Assembly (NCBI GenBank): GCA_025355105.1
Contig: JANYAE010000006.1
Location: 1 to 64,000 of the forward strand
Source: Pseudomonadota bacterium
GTDB lineage: Bacteria > Pseudomonadota > Gammaproteobacteria > Steroidobacterales > Steroidobacteraceae
DNA length: 64,000 nucleotides
Reading direction: 5' to 3'
The translations under genes were made by a program, and so were the position numbers. Positions 38,052 to 47,341 of the stretch are shown piece after piece (the stretch's first letter is position 1; each line of letters opens with the position of its first letter). The notes beneath the pieces are model-generated. The model saw only the letters and a program-made list of their open reading frames with translations, had not been told where the DNA came from and did not search any database.

Positions 38052-38702
38052 TCAGAACACGAAGGCCGACGGCCGGCGGGCGTTGACGAGCGGGTCGATC
38101 ACCGTCTCGAACAGGTCCACCTGAGCGAACTCGTGGTCACCACTGCGGGTCACGAGCCTGGCGGTCATCGGCTCGCCGGTCCCGACCACGACGAACAGTC
38201 GCCCGCCGACCTTGAGCCACTGCTCGTAGCGCCGGTCGTACTCCGGCAGCGAGCCGGTCAGCACCACGACGTCGTAGCGCTGGGGCGCCTGCCAGGAGGT
38301 GGCGTCGGTGGCGAGCACCCCGACGCCGGGGAAGCCGGCGGCACGCAGATTGTCGGTCGCTAGCGCGACGAGCTCGGCGTGGATCTCGAGCGAGGTGACC
38401 TGACCGCCGAGCGCGGCGAGGCACGCGGTCAGGCAGCCGCTGCCGGTGCCGACTTCGAGCACGCTCTCGCCGGGGCGGACCTCCAGCGCCTGCAGGATCC
38501 GGCCGTGGATCTTGGGTGCCAGCATCGATTGGCCGGCCGGCAGCGGAATCGCGGTGTCGGCGAAGGCAATGTCGCGGTAGCCGGGCGCCGCGAAGCGCTC
38601 GCGCGGGACGACCGCGAGGACCTCGAGCACCTCCGGATCAAGCACGTCCCAGGCCCGCACCTGCTGCTGGATCATCTGCTGTCGAGCGGCTTCGAAGTCC
38701 AT
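38052..38702 (-). CDS. pcm: protein-L-isoaspartate O-methyltransferase
   Basis: 216 residues from MDFEAARQQMIQQQVRAWD. The ORF-track start is 35 codons upstream in unconserved sequence. Motifs: VPRERFAAPGYRDIAFADTA, PLPAGQSMLAPKIHGRIL (the usual Q-x-(I/M)-x-x-P-x), and the SAM loop VLEVGTGSGCLTACLAALG. It methylates isoaspartyl residues of aged proteins to start their repair. The product is of the divergent type common before tolC in gammaproteobacteria and may act on another substrate. It heads the pcm-rhodanese pair. Confidence 0.9.
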   Translation of the reverse strand: MDFEAARQQMIQQQVRAWDVLDPEVLEVLAVVPRERFAAPGYRDIAFADTAIPLPAGQSMLAPKIHGRILQALEVRPGESVLEVGTGSGCLTACLAALGGQVTSLEIHAELVALATDNLRAAGFPGVGVLATDATSWQAPQRYDVVVLTGSLPEYDRRYEQWLKVGGRLFVVVGTGEPMTARLVTRSGDHEFAQVDLFETVIDPLVNARRPSAFVF

Positions 38703-38843
38703 AGAAAATGCCGTGCTGGAGAGGCTCATGAGCTGAGCGTCGGGAGGCCCGGAGGTTACGGAGTTTCCGGCCGAGCGACAAGCGAGGAAGTCCCCTGGAA
38801 TCGACAATTATGGTGAATCCGTCGGTCCGCTGCCAAGCCCTCC

Positions 38844-38866
38844 GGTATCCTCGGTACGGGGATACC
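38844..38866. repeat. inverted repeat upstream of the GGDEF/EAL gene
   Basis: GGTATCC, 9 bases, GGATACC, a perfect 7-base inverted repeat about 80 bases before the TTG start. It lies in a 242-base divergent gap between pcm and the signalling gene, the right place for an operator. No known regulator site is recognised. Confidence 0.45.
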
Positions 38867-38944
38867 TAACGACCGATCAGACGCTGGCGGCAATGACCGT
38901 CGCGCGATCGGACTTGGGGTCGCGGACGCGTTGGGAAGGATCCG

Positions 38945-41131
38945 TTGACCGTAATCGAAGCCGTCGCGCTTGCCGCGCTACTGGCCGCGGGCATCGCGGC
39001 GCTGACCGCTGTGCGGTCACGGCGTCACGTCCGGCGGATGGAAGCCGAGCTGAACGATGTCCGTGCCGCGGCAGGGCGCGTCCGCGTGCTGCCGTCCGCG
39101 CCGCCTGAGGCCCCGTTTCACGAGCTCGCCGAGGCCGTCCACGAGGCGGTGCTGATTCACGGCGAGCGGATCCTGCTCGCCAACGCCCGTTTCGCCGCGC
39201 TGCTCGGCAAGGCGCCTGAGGAGCTCGTCGGCCGGCACCTCGCGGAGCTGGTCCCGCCGGACTACGCCGAGCTCGTCGGCGACAATGTCCGACGCCGCCT
39301 GGCGGGCGAGCCGGCGGCCGAGCGCTACGAGGTGGAGGTCGCCGACCAGCACGGCCAGGTCACCCGGCTCGAGCTCGGCGGCACGATGGTCAAATACCGC
39401 GGCGCACCGGCCGTGCTGTTTACCGCCGTCGAGATGCTGGCCCGACCCGCGCGCGGCGACATCGGCCGCGGGCGGGCGCAGGCCACGATCGACTCGCTCG
39501 GCGACGGGCTGGTGACTACCGACAGCTACGGGCGCATCGACTTCATGAACCCCTCGGCCGAGCAGTTGCTCGGACGGGTGCTCGGCGAGGTCACCGGCCA
39601 GTCCTTCGCCGACGTCGTCACGGTGGTCGACGAGGCGGATCGGCGCGCGCTGACCGATCCGGTGCGGCAGTGCCTGGCGTCGGGCGTGCGGGTCTCGCTC
39701 GGCCGACGCGCGGTGGTGCTGACGCGCGCCGACGGTGCGGAGCGCAGCATCGAGCTGACGGCCTCGCCGCTGGCCGGCGAGCGCGGCGAGACCGCCGGCG
39801 CCGTCGTGCTGCTGCACGACGTCACCGAGCTAAGGGGCATCGCCCGCCAGATGAGCTACCAGGCGAGCCACGACGCGCTCACCGGCCTGGTCAACCGCCG
39901 CGAGTTCGAGCGCCGCCTGCAGGACAGCCTCGAGCTCGCGCGAACCGCGGCCCAGACCCACGTGCTCTGCTACCTCGACCTCGACCGCTTCAAAGCGGTC
40001 AACGACACCAGCGGCCACATGGCCGGCGACAACATGCTGCGCGAGGTCGCCGCGCTCGTGAAGGACGCGGTCCGCGACTCGGACACGGTGGCGCGCATCG
40101 GCGGCGACGAGTTCGCGATGCTGCTGGTCGGCTGCCCGCTCGAGAAGGCGATCCAGATCACCGAGGACGTGTCGAGCGCGATCCGTGACTACCGCTTCGT
40201 CTGGAAGGACAAGATCTTCACGATCGGCGTCAGCATCGGGCTGGTCGAGATCGGCCGCGAGTCGAGCAGCATCGAGGACGTGATGTCGGCGGCCGATTCG
40301 GCCTGCTACGTCGCCAAGAGCCAGGGACAGGTGCATGTCTACTCGTCGCGCGACGAGGCGATGGCCCGCCAGCGCGGCGAGATCCACTGGCTGCAGCGTC
40401 TGCAGCACGCGCTGCGCGACGGCCGCTTCCTGCTGTACACGCAATCGATCGTCGCCTCGCCGTCCGGCAACGGCCGCGGCCCGGAAATGGAGGTGCTGGT
40501 GCGGCTCGCGGGCGAGGACGGTGCCGTTATCGCGCCGGGCGAGTTCCTGAAGTCTGCCGAGCGCTACCGGCTGATGTCGCTGGTCGACCGCTGGGTGGTC
40601 CAGACCGCGCTCGCCGCGCTCGGCCGCGGCGCGATCAAGCTCACCGCCGGCCGCAGCATGTCGCTGAACATCTCGGGCCAGACGCTCGGCGACGCGCAGT
40701 TCCTCGAGTTCGTCGTCGAGTGCCTTGACCGTACCGGCGTGCAGCCGGCGCAGGTCTGCTTCGAGGTCACCGAGGCCTCGGTGGTCGCGAACCTCGAGCA
40801 TGCGCGACGCTTCATCGGCGTGTTGCACGGCATGGGCTGCACCTTCGCCCTGGACGACTTCGGCAGCGGCCTCGGGTCCTTCGCCAACCTCAAGACGCTG
40901 GCGATGGACTACCTGAAGATCGACGGCGTCTACATGCGCAACCTCGCGCGCGACACCGTCAACCAGGCGATGGTGTCGGCGATGATCAAGCTCGCCCGGA
41001 CGCTCGACTTCAAGGTGATCGCCGAGCAGGTCGAGGACGCGGCGTCGCTTGAGGCGGCGCAGCGCATGGGCATCGACTTCATCCAGGGCTACGCGATCAG
41101 CCGGCCTGAGCCGTTGCAGGCTGCCGCCTGA
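38945..41131 (+). CDS. PAS-GGDEF-EAL cyclic-di-GMP signalling protein
   Basis: 728 residues from a TTG preceded by the ribosome site gggaagga. One N-terminal helix (IEAVALAALLAAGIAAL) is followed by two PAS domains (about 60-165 and 175-295), GGDEF (about 305-465) and EAL (about 480-728). The diguanylate cyclase site is intact (ARIGGDEFAML), with an upstream inhibitory R-x-x-D (RDSD) five residues before GGDEF. The EAL half also keeps its catalytic residues: MEVLVRLAGE, NISGQ, FEVTEAS, LDDFGSGLGSF, YLKIDG. Both making and breaking c-di-GMP are possible. The single N-terminal helix implies membrane attachment. Confidence 0.95.
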   Translation: MTVIEAVALAALLAAGIAALTAVRSRRHVRRMEAELNDVRAAAGRVRVLPSAPPEAPFHELAEAVHEAVLIHGERILLANARFAALLGKAPEELVGRHLAELVPPDYAELVGDNVRRRLAGEPAAERYEVEVADQHGQVTRLELGGTMVKYRGAPAVLFTAVEMLARPARGDIGRGRAQATIDSLGDGLVTTDSYGRIDFMNPSAEQLLGRVLGEVTGQSFADVVTVVDEADRRALTDPVRQCLASGVRVSLGRRAVVLTRADGAERSIELTASPLAGERGETAGAVVLLHDVTELRGIARQMSYQASHDALTGLVNRREFERRLQDSLELARTAAQTHVLCYLDLDRFKAVNDTSGHMAGDNMLREVAALVKDAVRDSDTVARIGGDEFAMLLVGCPLEKAIQITEDVSSAIRDYRFVWKDKIFTIGVSIGLVEIGRESSSIEDVMSAADSACYVAKSQGQVHVYSSRDEAMARQRGEIHWLQRLQHALRDGRFLLYTQSIVASPSGNGRGPEMEVLVRLAGEDGAVIAPGEFLKSAERYRLMSLVDRWVVQTALAALGRGAIKLTAGRSMSLNISGQTLGDAQFLEFVVECLDRTGVQPAQVCFEVTEASVVANLEHARRFIGVLHGMGCTFALDDFGSGLGSFANLKTLAMDYLKIDGVYMRNLARDTVNQAMVSAMIKLARTLDFKVIAEQVEDAASLEAAQRMGIDFIQGYAISRPEPLQAAA

Positions 41132-41195
41132 CGGGCCGCCGCCGGCGGCGCCGGCTTCTGGCACACTCGGCCTTCCCGGTACCGGAGGCCTTGCC

Positions 41196-41675
41196 ATGAT
41201 GACCGACCGTCGCCGTCCTGCCTGGCTGCCGTCCGCGGCCATCCTGACGCTGCTGCTGCCGCTGACCGCTGCGGCGGCCGAGCCGACGAAGAACACGGAG
41301 TTCCTGAACTCGCCGCAGGCGCTGGCCGCGGACCTGCCGTTTTCGCAGGCCGTGCGGCACGGCGACACGCTCTACCTGTCGGGCCAGATCGGCAGCTTGC
41401 CCGGCACGCGCACACTTGCAGCGGGCGGCCTGAAGGGCGAGGCGCAGCAGGCGCTCGAGAACATCCGCGCGACCCTGGAGGCGCACGGCCGCACGACGGC
41501 GGACCTGATGAAGTGCACCGTCATGCTCGCCGACATGGCCGACTGGCCGGCGTTCAACGAGATCTGGCGGGCGTTCCTGAAGAAGCCATTCCCGGCGCGC
41601 AGTGCGTTCGGCACCAACGGCCTCGCGCTCGGCGCCCGCGTCGAGGTGGAGTGCATCGCCGACGCCGGACGCTAG
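41196..41675 (+). CDS. exported RidA family protein
   Basis: 159 residues from a double ATG, beginning with a signal peptide (AAILTLLLPLTAAAAEP). The RidA (YjgF/UK114) fold follows: LPFSQAVRHGDTLYLSGQIG, GEAQQALENIRATLEAHG, MKCTVMLADMADWPAFNEIW, and ARSAFGTNGLALGARVEVECIA, where the Arg corresponds to the one used in imine hydrolysis. Classic RidA is cytoplasmic and removes reactive enamines; an exported copy must do something else or act on outside substrates. It lies 64 bases after the c-di-GMP gene and 91 before the M16 peptidase. Confidence 0.92.
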   Translation: MMTDRRRPAWLPSAAILTLLLPLTAAAAEPTKNTEFLNSPQALAADLPFSQAVRHGDTLYLSGQIGSLPGTRTLAAGGLKGEAQQALENIRATLEAHGRTTADLMKCTVMLADMADWPAFNEIWRAFLKKPFPARSAFGTNGLALGARVEVECIADAGR

Positions 41676-41766
41676 ATCGGCGTCGCGATCCCGGCCGACG
41701 CGGGTTCGACGCGGACTGATCGGCCGCGGTTTCGCGGCTTCCTTGACGCAGAACAAGGAGAGTTCG

Positions 41767-44586
41767 ATGGCGATCCGAATCAAGCGGTTGCTGTGCTGCT
41801 GGTCGCTGCTGGCTGCGGCGGCAGGATCGGCGGCCGGCGCTGCGGCGCCGCAAGCCGCGCCGGCGGCCAGTCCCGAGATCCGCTTCGAGAAGTTCACGCT
41901 GCCGAACGGGCTTGAAGTGATCCTGCACGAGGATCACCGCCTGCCGCTGGTCGCGGTCAACGTCTGGTACCACGTCGGCCCCGCCAGCGAGACGGCCGGG
42001 CGGACCGGGTTTGCGCACTTGTTCGAGCACATGATGTTCGAGGGCTCCAAGCACATCGGCTCGAAAGCGCACTTCAAGTACCTGGAACGCGCCGGCGCCA
42101 ATGACATCAACGGCACGACCGACTTCGACCGCACCAACTACTTCGAGACGCTGCCGTCAAACCAGCTCGAGCTGGCGCTGTGGCTCGAGAGCGACCGGAT
42201 GGGCTATCTGCTCGACGGGATCGACGCCGAGAAGCTCACCAATCAGCGCGATGTCGTGCGCAACGAACGCCGCCAGAGCACCGAGGGAACGCCCTACGGC
42301 CTCGTCGAGGAGGCGCTGTTCCACGAACTGTTCCCCAAGGCGCACCCGTACTACGCGGCCGTGATCGGCTCGCACGCCGATATCGAGGCCGCGCGGCTCG
42401 ACGACGTCCGCCAGTTCTCGCGCGACTACTACACGCCGAGCAATGCCAGCCTGGCCATCGCCGGCGACTTCGACAGGCTGGCGACCCGCCGGCTCGTCGA
42501 GCGCTACTTCGGCACGATCCCCGCAGGTCCGAAGTTGGCGCCGCCGGCGGTGACCACGCCGCGGATCACGATCGAGCGTCGCGCGGTGGTCGCCGACCAG
42601 ATCGAGCTGCCGCGGATCTACATGGGCTGGATCATGGATCCGCTCTTTCAGCCGGGTGACGCCGAGACCGACCTGATCGCGCAGATCCTCGGCGGCGGCC
42701 GCTCCGGCCGCCTCTACAAGGCGCTGGTTCACGACCTGCAGATCGCGCAGGACGTGAGCCTGCAGAGCTACGGCCTGCAGTTCGGCTCGGTGCTCGAGCT
42801 GCAGGTGACGGCCAAGCGTGACGTTCCGCTCGCGCGTCTCGAGCGGGCCATCGACCGGGAACTCGAGCGCTTCTGCCGCGACGGCCCGACCGCCGCCGAG
42901 CTCGAGCGCGCCCGCAACCTGATCGAGACCCGCGCGCTCACGCAACTCGAACGGCTCGGCGGCTTCGGCGGCGCCGCCGACCAGCTCAACCGCTACAACC
43001 AGTTCGTGCACGACCCCGGCTTCCTCGCCAGGGACCTCGGGCGATACGACGCCGCCACCGCCGCCACCGTCCGGCAGGTCGCCGCCACCAGGCTGCAGCC
43101 GACGGCCCGCGCGGTCGTCTATGGGGTGCCGGGCAAGAAGCAGATCGACGACCCGCCGCGAACCGCCGATGCGGCGGCGAGCGCCTCCGCGGATACGGGC
43201 GGTCGCATGGCCGAGGAGGCGTGGCGCACCACCGTGCCCGCCGCCGGGCCGGCGCCGGTGGTGCAGCTGCCGACGCCGCTGCGGTTCACGCTCGACAACG
43301 GCCTCAGCGTGATTCTCGCCGAGCAGCATGCGCTGCCGATCGTCGCGGCCAGCGTGGTCGCGCTCGCCGGCACGGGCGCCAATCCGGCGGCGCGCCCGGG
43401 CCTCGCGGCGTTCACGGCCGCCATGCTGCAGGAGGGCACGCGCAGTCGCTCTGCTGCCGCGCTGGCCGACGGCGCCGCGCAGGCCGGCGCCAGCCTCGGC
43501 ACCCGTGCCGAACGCGACGCCGCGGTCGCGACGCTCACGGTGCTGAAAGGCAACGCCGATCGCGCGCTCGAACTGCTCGCCGACGTCGTCGAGCGGCCGC
43601 GCCTCGACGCCCGTGACGTCGAGCGCGTGCGGCGCTTGCGTGACGGCGAACTGGAGCAGGCGAAGAGCGAGCCGTCCGCTGTCAGCCGCGCGGCCTTGCT
43701 CGCGGCGCTCTACGGTACGAAGCATCCGTACGGCTACCCGGAGCAGGGCACGCGCGACGCCAATGGCCGCGTTTCGGTCGGCGAGCTGCGGCGGTTTTGG
43801 CGCGAGCGCTACACGCCGGCGACGGCCGCGCTGGTGCTGGCCGGCGATCTCACCGTCGACGAGGCGCGCGCTCTAGCGATGCGCCGCTTCGGCTCGTGGC
43901 GCGCGCCGGCCGCGATTCCGGCGCCGCTGCCGACGGTCGGCTTCGAGCCGGGCGTCAGGGTCGTGCTGATCGATCAGCCCAATGCACCGCAGAGCTACAT
44001 CCGCGCCGGGATGCCGGGCGTGGCTCGCTCGACGCCGGACTACGTGCCGCTTGAGGTGCTGAACAACGTGCTCGGCGGATTGTTCTCGAGCCGGATCAAC
44101 ATGAACCTGCGCGAGGAGCACGGCTACACGTACGGCGCCTTTTCGGTCTTCCACTACACCCGCGGGCCCGGCTACTTCAATAGCGCAACCGCGATCCGCA
44201 GCGACGTTACGGCGCCGGGACTGCGGCAGATGCTGAGCGAGCTGGCACGGATCCATACGGTGCCGCCGAGCGCCGAGGAGCTCAAACTCGCGCAGGGGGC
44301 GTTCGCACAGTCGCTCGCCGGCTTGTTCGAGACCTCGGAGGTCACGTCGCGGACGGTTGCCGACCTGTTCGTCTACGGCCTGCCGAGCGCGTACTACGCG
44401 AGCCTGCCGGCGCAAGCCTATGCCGTGACCGCGGCCGAGATTCCGGCGCTCGCCGACCGCTACCTCGACCGCGCGGCGCTGAAGATCGTCGTCGTCGGCG
44501 ACCGCCAGCAGATCGAGGCCGGTATCGGTGAGATCGGCGTCGCGCCGATCGAGCATCGCGACGCGGACGGAGGCCGCGTGCCCTGA
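41767..44586 (+). CDS. two-module M16 (insulinase-family) zinc peptidase
   Basis: 939 residues from MAIRIKRLL, preceded by aaggag and followed by a signal-peptide-like N-terminus ending near AAGAAAPQ. Module 1 (about 40-470) has the inverted zinc motif FAHLFEHMMFEG (HxxEH) and the distant Glu in VVRNERRQST. Module 2 (about 510-939) lacks HxxEH and is the inactive partner that closes the chamber, with the substrate-side RINMNLREEHGYTYGAFS. It probably degrades peptides in the periplasm. Fused M16 pairs are common in this bacterial group. Confidence 0.95.
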   Translation: MAIRIKRLLCCWSLLAAAAGSAAGAAAPQAAPAASPEIRFEKFTLPNGLEVILHEDHRLPLVAVNVWYHVGPASETAGRTGFAHLFEHMMFEGSKHIGSKAHFKYLERAGANDINGTTDFDRTNYFETLPSNQLELALWLESDRMGYLLDGIDAEKLTNQRDVVRNERRQSTEGTPYGLVEEALFHELFPKAHPYYAAVIGSHADIEAARLDDVRQFSRDYYTPSNASLAIAGDFDRLATRRLVERYFGTIPAGPKLAPPAVTTPRITIERRAVVADQIELPRIYMGWIMDPLFQPGDAETDLIAQILGGGRSGRLYKALVHDLQIAQDVSLQSYGLQFGSVLELQVTAKRDVPLARLERAIDRELERFCRDGPTAAELERARNLIETRALTQLERLGGFGGAADQLNRYNQFVHDPGFLARDLGRYDAATAATVRQVAATRLQPTARAVVYGVPGKKQIDDPPRTADAAASASADTGGRMAEEAWRTTVPAAGPAPVVQLPTPLRFTLDNGLSVILAEQHALPIVAASVVALAGTGANPAARPGLAAFTAAMLQEGTRSRSAAALADGAAQAGASLGTRAERDAAVATLTVLKGNADRALELLADVVERPRLDARDVERVRRLRDGELEQAKSEPSAVSRAALLAALYGTKHPYGYPEQGTRDANGRVSVGELRRFWRERYTPATAALVLAGDLTVDEARALAMRRFGSWRAPAAIPAPLPTVGFEPGVRVVLIDQPNAPQSYIRAGMPGVARSTPDYVPLEVLNNVLGGLFSSRINMNLREEHGYTYGAFSVFHYTRGPGYFNSATAIRSDVTAPGLRQMLSELARIHTVPPSAEELKLAQGAFAQSLAGLFETSEVTSRTVADLFVYGLPSAYYASLPAQAYAVTAAEIPALADRYLDRAALKIVVVGDRQQIEAGIGEIGVAPIEHRDADGGRVP

Positions 44587-44639
44587 CCGATGTCCGTCCG
44601 CCGCTGCGGCGGGGGCGCTGCCGATCCGACGCCGCCGGC

Positions 44640-45503
44640 TCAGGCGCCGCCGGCCGGTTCGACGCCGTCGCGCCGTCGCTGGCGCGCCTCGGCCTCGCGG
44701 CGCTCGTCCTCGATCTGCTGCAGCACCGCGCCGACGTCGGCCGCGGTCTCGTCGTGAACGAAGCATCCGGTCAGCGCGCTCTCCGGTTCGAGAGTGCCGG
44801 CCTCGTAGCGCTGCCAGATCTCGTGCGCGTACTCGGTCGCGAGCAACTCGGGCGCCGCGCGCGCGAAGGTGGCGCGCATATTGTTGACGTCGCGCTCGAG
44901 CATGCGGAACGCGTTGTTGTTGCCGGCGGCGTTCACCGCCTGCGGCAGGTCGATGATCACCGGACCGGCGGCATCGACCAGCACGTTGAAGTCCGACAGG
45001 TCGCCGTGTATCAGGCCGGCGCACAGCATGCGGACGATCTGGCGGATCATGAACGTGTGCCACTCGTGCGCCAGCGTCGCCGTCAGCTCCACGTCGTTGA
45101 GGCGCGGCGCGGGGTTGCCGTCCGGGTCGCGCACCAGTTCCATCAGCAGCACGCCGTCGAATACGCCGCGCGGCGCGGGCACGCGCACGCCGACGCCGGC
45201 GAGCCGGTAGAGCGCGTCGACCTCGGCGTTTTTCCACTCCGCTTCCTGGACGCTGCGGCCGTGCCGGCCGCGCTTGCCCTTGGCGCGGGCATCGCGGCTG
45301 CCGCGCGTCTTGCGGCCCTCCTGGTACTGCGCGAGCTTGTGGAAGCCGCGGTGCTCGGCCTCCTTGTAGACCTTGGCGCAGAGGATGTCGCCGCCGCTGC
45401 GGACGACGTAGACCGACGCCTCCTTGCCGCTCTTCAGCCGCTGCAGCACCTCGTCCACGAGCCCGTCGTCGACGAGCGGCTGCAGGCCTTTGGGGATCTT
45501 CAT
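44640..45503 (-). CDS. RIO1-family protein kinase
   Basis: 287 residues. RIO-type features: LKSGKEASVYVVRSGGDILCAKVYK (flexible nucleotide loop and Lys), a basic insert GSRDARAKGKRGRHGR, VLLMELVRD, the catalytic loop AGLIHGDLSDFNVLVD, and VIIDLPQAV, where Asp takes the place of DFG. RIO kinases act in ribosome assembly in archaea and eukaryotes; the bacterial relatives are not well understood. It is convergent with the M16 gene, and no obvious partner is nearby. Confidence 0.92.
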   Translation of the reverse strand: MKIPKGLQPLVDDGLVDEVLQRLKSGKEASVYVVRSGGDILCAKVYKEAEHRGFHKLAQYQEGRKTRGSRDARAKGKRGRHGRSVQEAEWKNAEVDALYRLAGVGVRVPAPRGVFDGVLLMELVRDPDGNPAPRLNDVELTATLAHEWHTFMIRQIVRMLCAGLIHGDLSDFNVLVDAAGPVIIDLPQAVNAAGNNNAFRMLERDVNNMRATFARAAPELLATEYAHEIWQRYEAGTLEPESALTGCFVHDETAADVGAVLQQIEDERREAEARQRRRDGVEPAGGA

Positions 45504-45688
45504 GGGGCAGGCAAACTCATGGCGGGCGGCACGGGGCGAAGAGGTAGATGAGGCCGGCCGCGCGCGGTTCCCGTGCGGCCGCCGCGCAGCGCGCCCGGTG
45601 CGGCCGCGCGAGCGGGATGCAGTGAGGGGCGGCGGACGGGGTCAGGCCGCAGTGTAGAGGGAATCCCGGCCGGCCGCCGCGCTGAAGC

Positions 45689-47341
45689 TCAGATCTCGTG
45701 GCGTCGCGCCTGTGCCGCGATGTGCTCGGCGGCGCGGAACGCCAGCGCCTGGATGGTCATGGTCGGCTGGCCGCGGCCGCTGGTCACGAGGCTGCTGCCG
45801 TCGCACAGGAACAGGTTGGGGACGTCGTGCGTGCGGTGGTAGCGGTCGACCACCGAGCGCCGCGGGTCGTCGCCCATGCGGCAGGTGCCGAGCAGGTGCA
45901 CGCCGAAGGTCGACTCCCCGACGTTCTGCCGCCAGATCTGCTGCGCGCCGGCTGCCTCGAGGATCTCGCTGGCCCGCTGCTGCAGCCACGCCGAGAACTT
46001 GAGATCGTCGGGGTGATCCTTGTAGGTGCAGCGCATCGCCGGCAGGCCCCACGCGTCCTTGAGAGCCGGATCGAGCGACACGCTGTTGGCTTCGACCGGC
46101 AGCGAGGTGGAATGCGCGCCCGCCATCATCGTCCGCGGAAAGCTCCGCAGGTAAGCCTTGTAGGCCGTGCCCCACTGCCGGCCCGGCGGCCCGTTCAGCG
46201 CCCAGAGCGCGGGGTTTGGCCCGATGCGCGCGTCGATGCCGCCGCCGCCGTAGAAGCCGCGCTTCGGGTCCGAGTCGTAGAAGTCGTGGACGACGCGCGT
46301 CGCCTGCACGCTCTTGTACTCGTTGAGTTCGTGCTCGAAGACGCCGAAGCTGCCGGCGTTCTGGTTGAACATCAGGTGCTTGCCGACCAGGCCGCTCGAG
46401 TTCGCGAGCCCGTCGGGAAATTGCGCGTTGGCCGACATCAGCAGCAGGCGCGGGGTCTCGGCGCCGTTGGCGCAGACGACGATGGCGCGTGCCTTCTGGA
46501 CGTGCTCGCGCCGCTCGCGGTCGTAGTAGTGGACGCCCGTGACGCGGCCCCTCGGGCTGGTCGCGATGCGGAACACGTAGCTGTCGGCGCGCAGTTCACA
46601 GCGGCCGGTGGCCTCGGCCTCCGGGATCATCGTGTAGAGCGTCGAGGCCTTGGCCTGCGCCTCGCAGCCGAAGCCCATGCAGAAGCCGCAGTGGATGCAG
46701 CCGGCGCGGCCACGGTAGGGCTGCGAGGCGATCGCGAGCGGCGCCGGGAACGGGTGCAGGCCGAGGCGCCGCGCGCCGCGCTCGAGCAGCACGCCTGAGG
46801 ACTTCACCGGCAGCGGCGGCATCGGGTAGGGTCGCGAGCGCGCCGGCTCGTTCGGGTGCGTGCCGGCGAGCCCGGACACGCCGATCTCCCAGTCGACCTT
46901 GCTGTAGTACGGCTCGAGCTCCGCGTAGTCGATCGGCCAGTCCTCGAGCGACGCGCCGGGGATCGCGCCGAGCAGGCTGCGTTCGCGGAAGTCGACGTCG
47001 TGGAAACGCCAGTAGTTGCCGGTGAAGTGCGCGGTGCTGCCGCCGACGGTGCGGGCGTAGGTCAGCGGCAGCAGCGCGCCGGCGCGGCGTTGGACGGCGT
47101 CCTCGTCTGGCGTCTTGCGAAAGCTCTGCGGATTCTGGTCAGGATTGTTGGTCAGGCCGTAGTTGAACCAGTACTTGAGCTCGTCGTGCTCGAAGTCCTG
47201 CGCCGCCCGCCGCGGCCCCTGTTCCATGACGACGACGCCGAAGCCTGCCTGAGCGAGCTCGCGGGCGATCACGCCGCCGGCGGCGCCTGAGCCGATGACG
47301 ACGAAGTCGACCGGCTCCGAATCGCGGTAGCGACGTGTCAC
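45689..47341 (-). CDS. GMC family FAD-dependent dehydrogenase, large subunit
   Basis: 550 residues. FAD-binding start VDFVVIGSGAAGGVIARELAQAGFGVVVMEQG, AHFTGNYWRFHDVDF, a cysteine-containing segment CIHCGFCMGFGCEA, and the GMC C-terminal domain with VHLLGTCRMGDDPRRSVVD and GRGQPTMTIQALAFRAAEHI. It resembles the flavoprotein of periplasmic gluconate or sugar/alcohol dehydrogenase complexes. It overlaps the Tat-exported small subunit by 4 bases and so would be carried out with it. The substrate is not identifiable. Confidence 0.92.
   Translation of the reverse strand: MTRRYRDSEPVDFVVIGSGAAGGVIARELAQAGFGVVVMEQGPRRAAQDFEHDELKYWFNYGLTNNPDQNPQSFRKTPDEDAVQRRAGALLPLTYARTVGGSTAHFTGNYWRFHDVDFRERSLLGAIPGASLEDWPIDYAELEPYYSKVDWEIGVSGLAGTHPNEPARSRPYPMPPLPVKSSGVLLERGARRLGLHPFPAPLAIASQPYRGRAGCIHCGFCMGFGCEAQAKASTLYTMIPEAEATGRCELRADSYVFRIATSPRGRVTGVHYYDRERREHVQKARAIVVCANGAETPRLLLMSANAQFPDGLANSSGLVGKHLMFNQNAGSFGVFEHELNEYKSVQATRVVHDFYDSDPKRGFYGGGGIDARIGPNPALWALNGPPGRQWGTAYKAYLRSFPRTMMAGAHSTSLPVEANSVSLDPALKDAWGLPAMRCTYKDHPDDLKFSAWLQQRASEILEAAGAQQIWRQNVGESTFGVHLLGTCRMGDDPRRSVVDRYHRTHDVPNLFLCDGSSLVTSGRGQPTMTIQALAFRAAEHIAAQARRHEI

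Noticed and set aside
44587-44639. GC hairpin (CCGCCG-CTG-CGGCGG) between the M16 and RIO1 genes
   Set aside because: Short stem with no T-tract; such repeats are frequent by chance in this composition.
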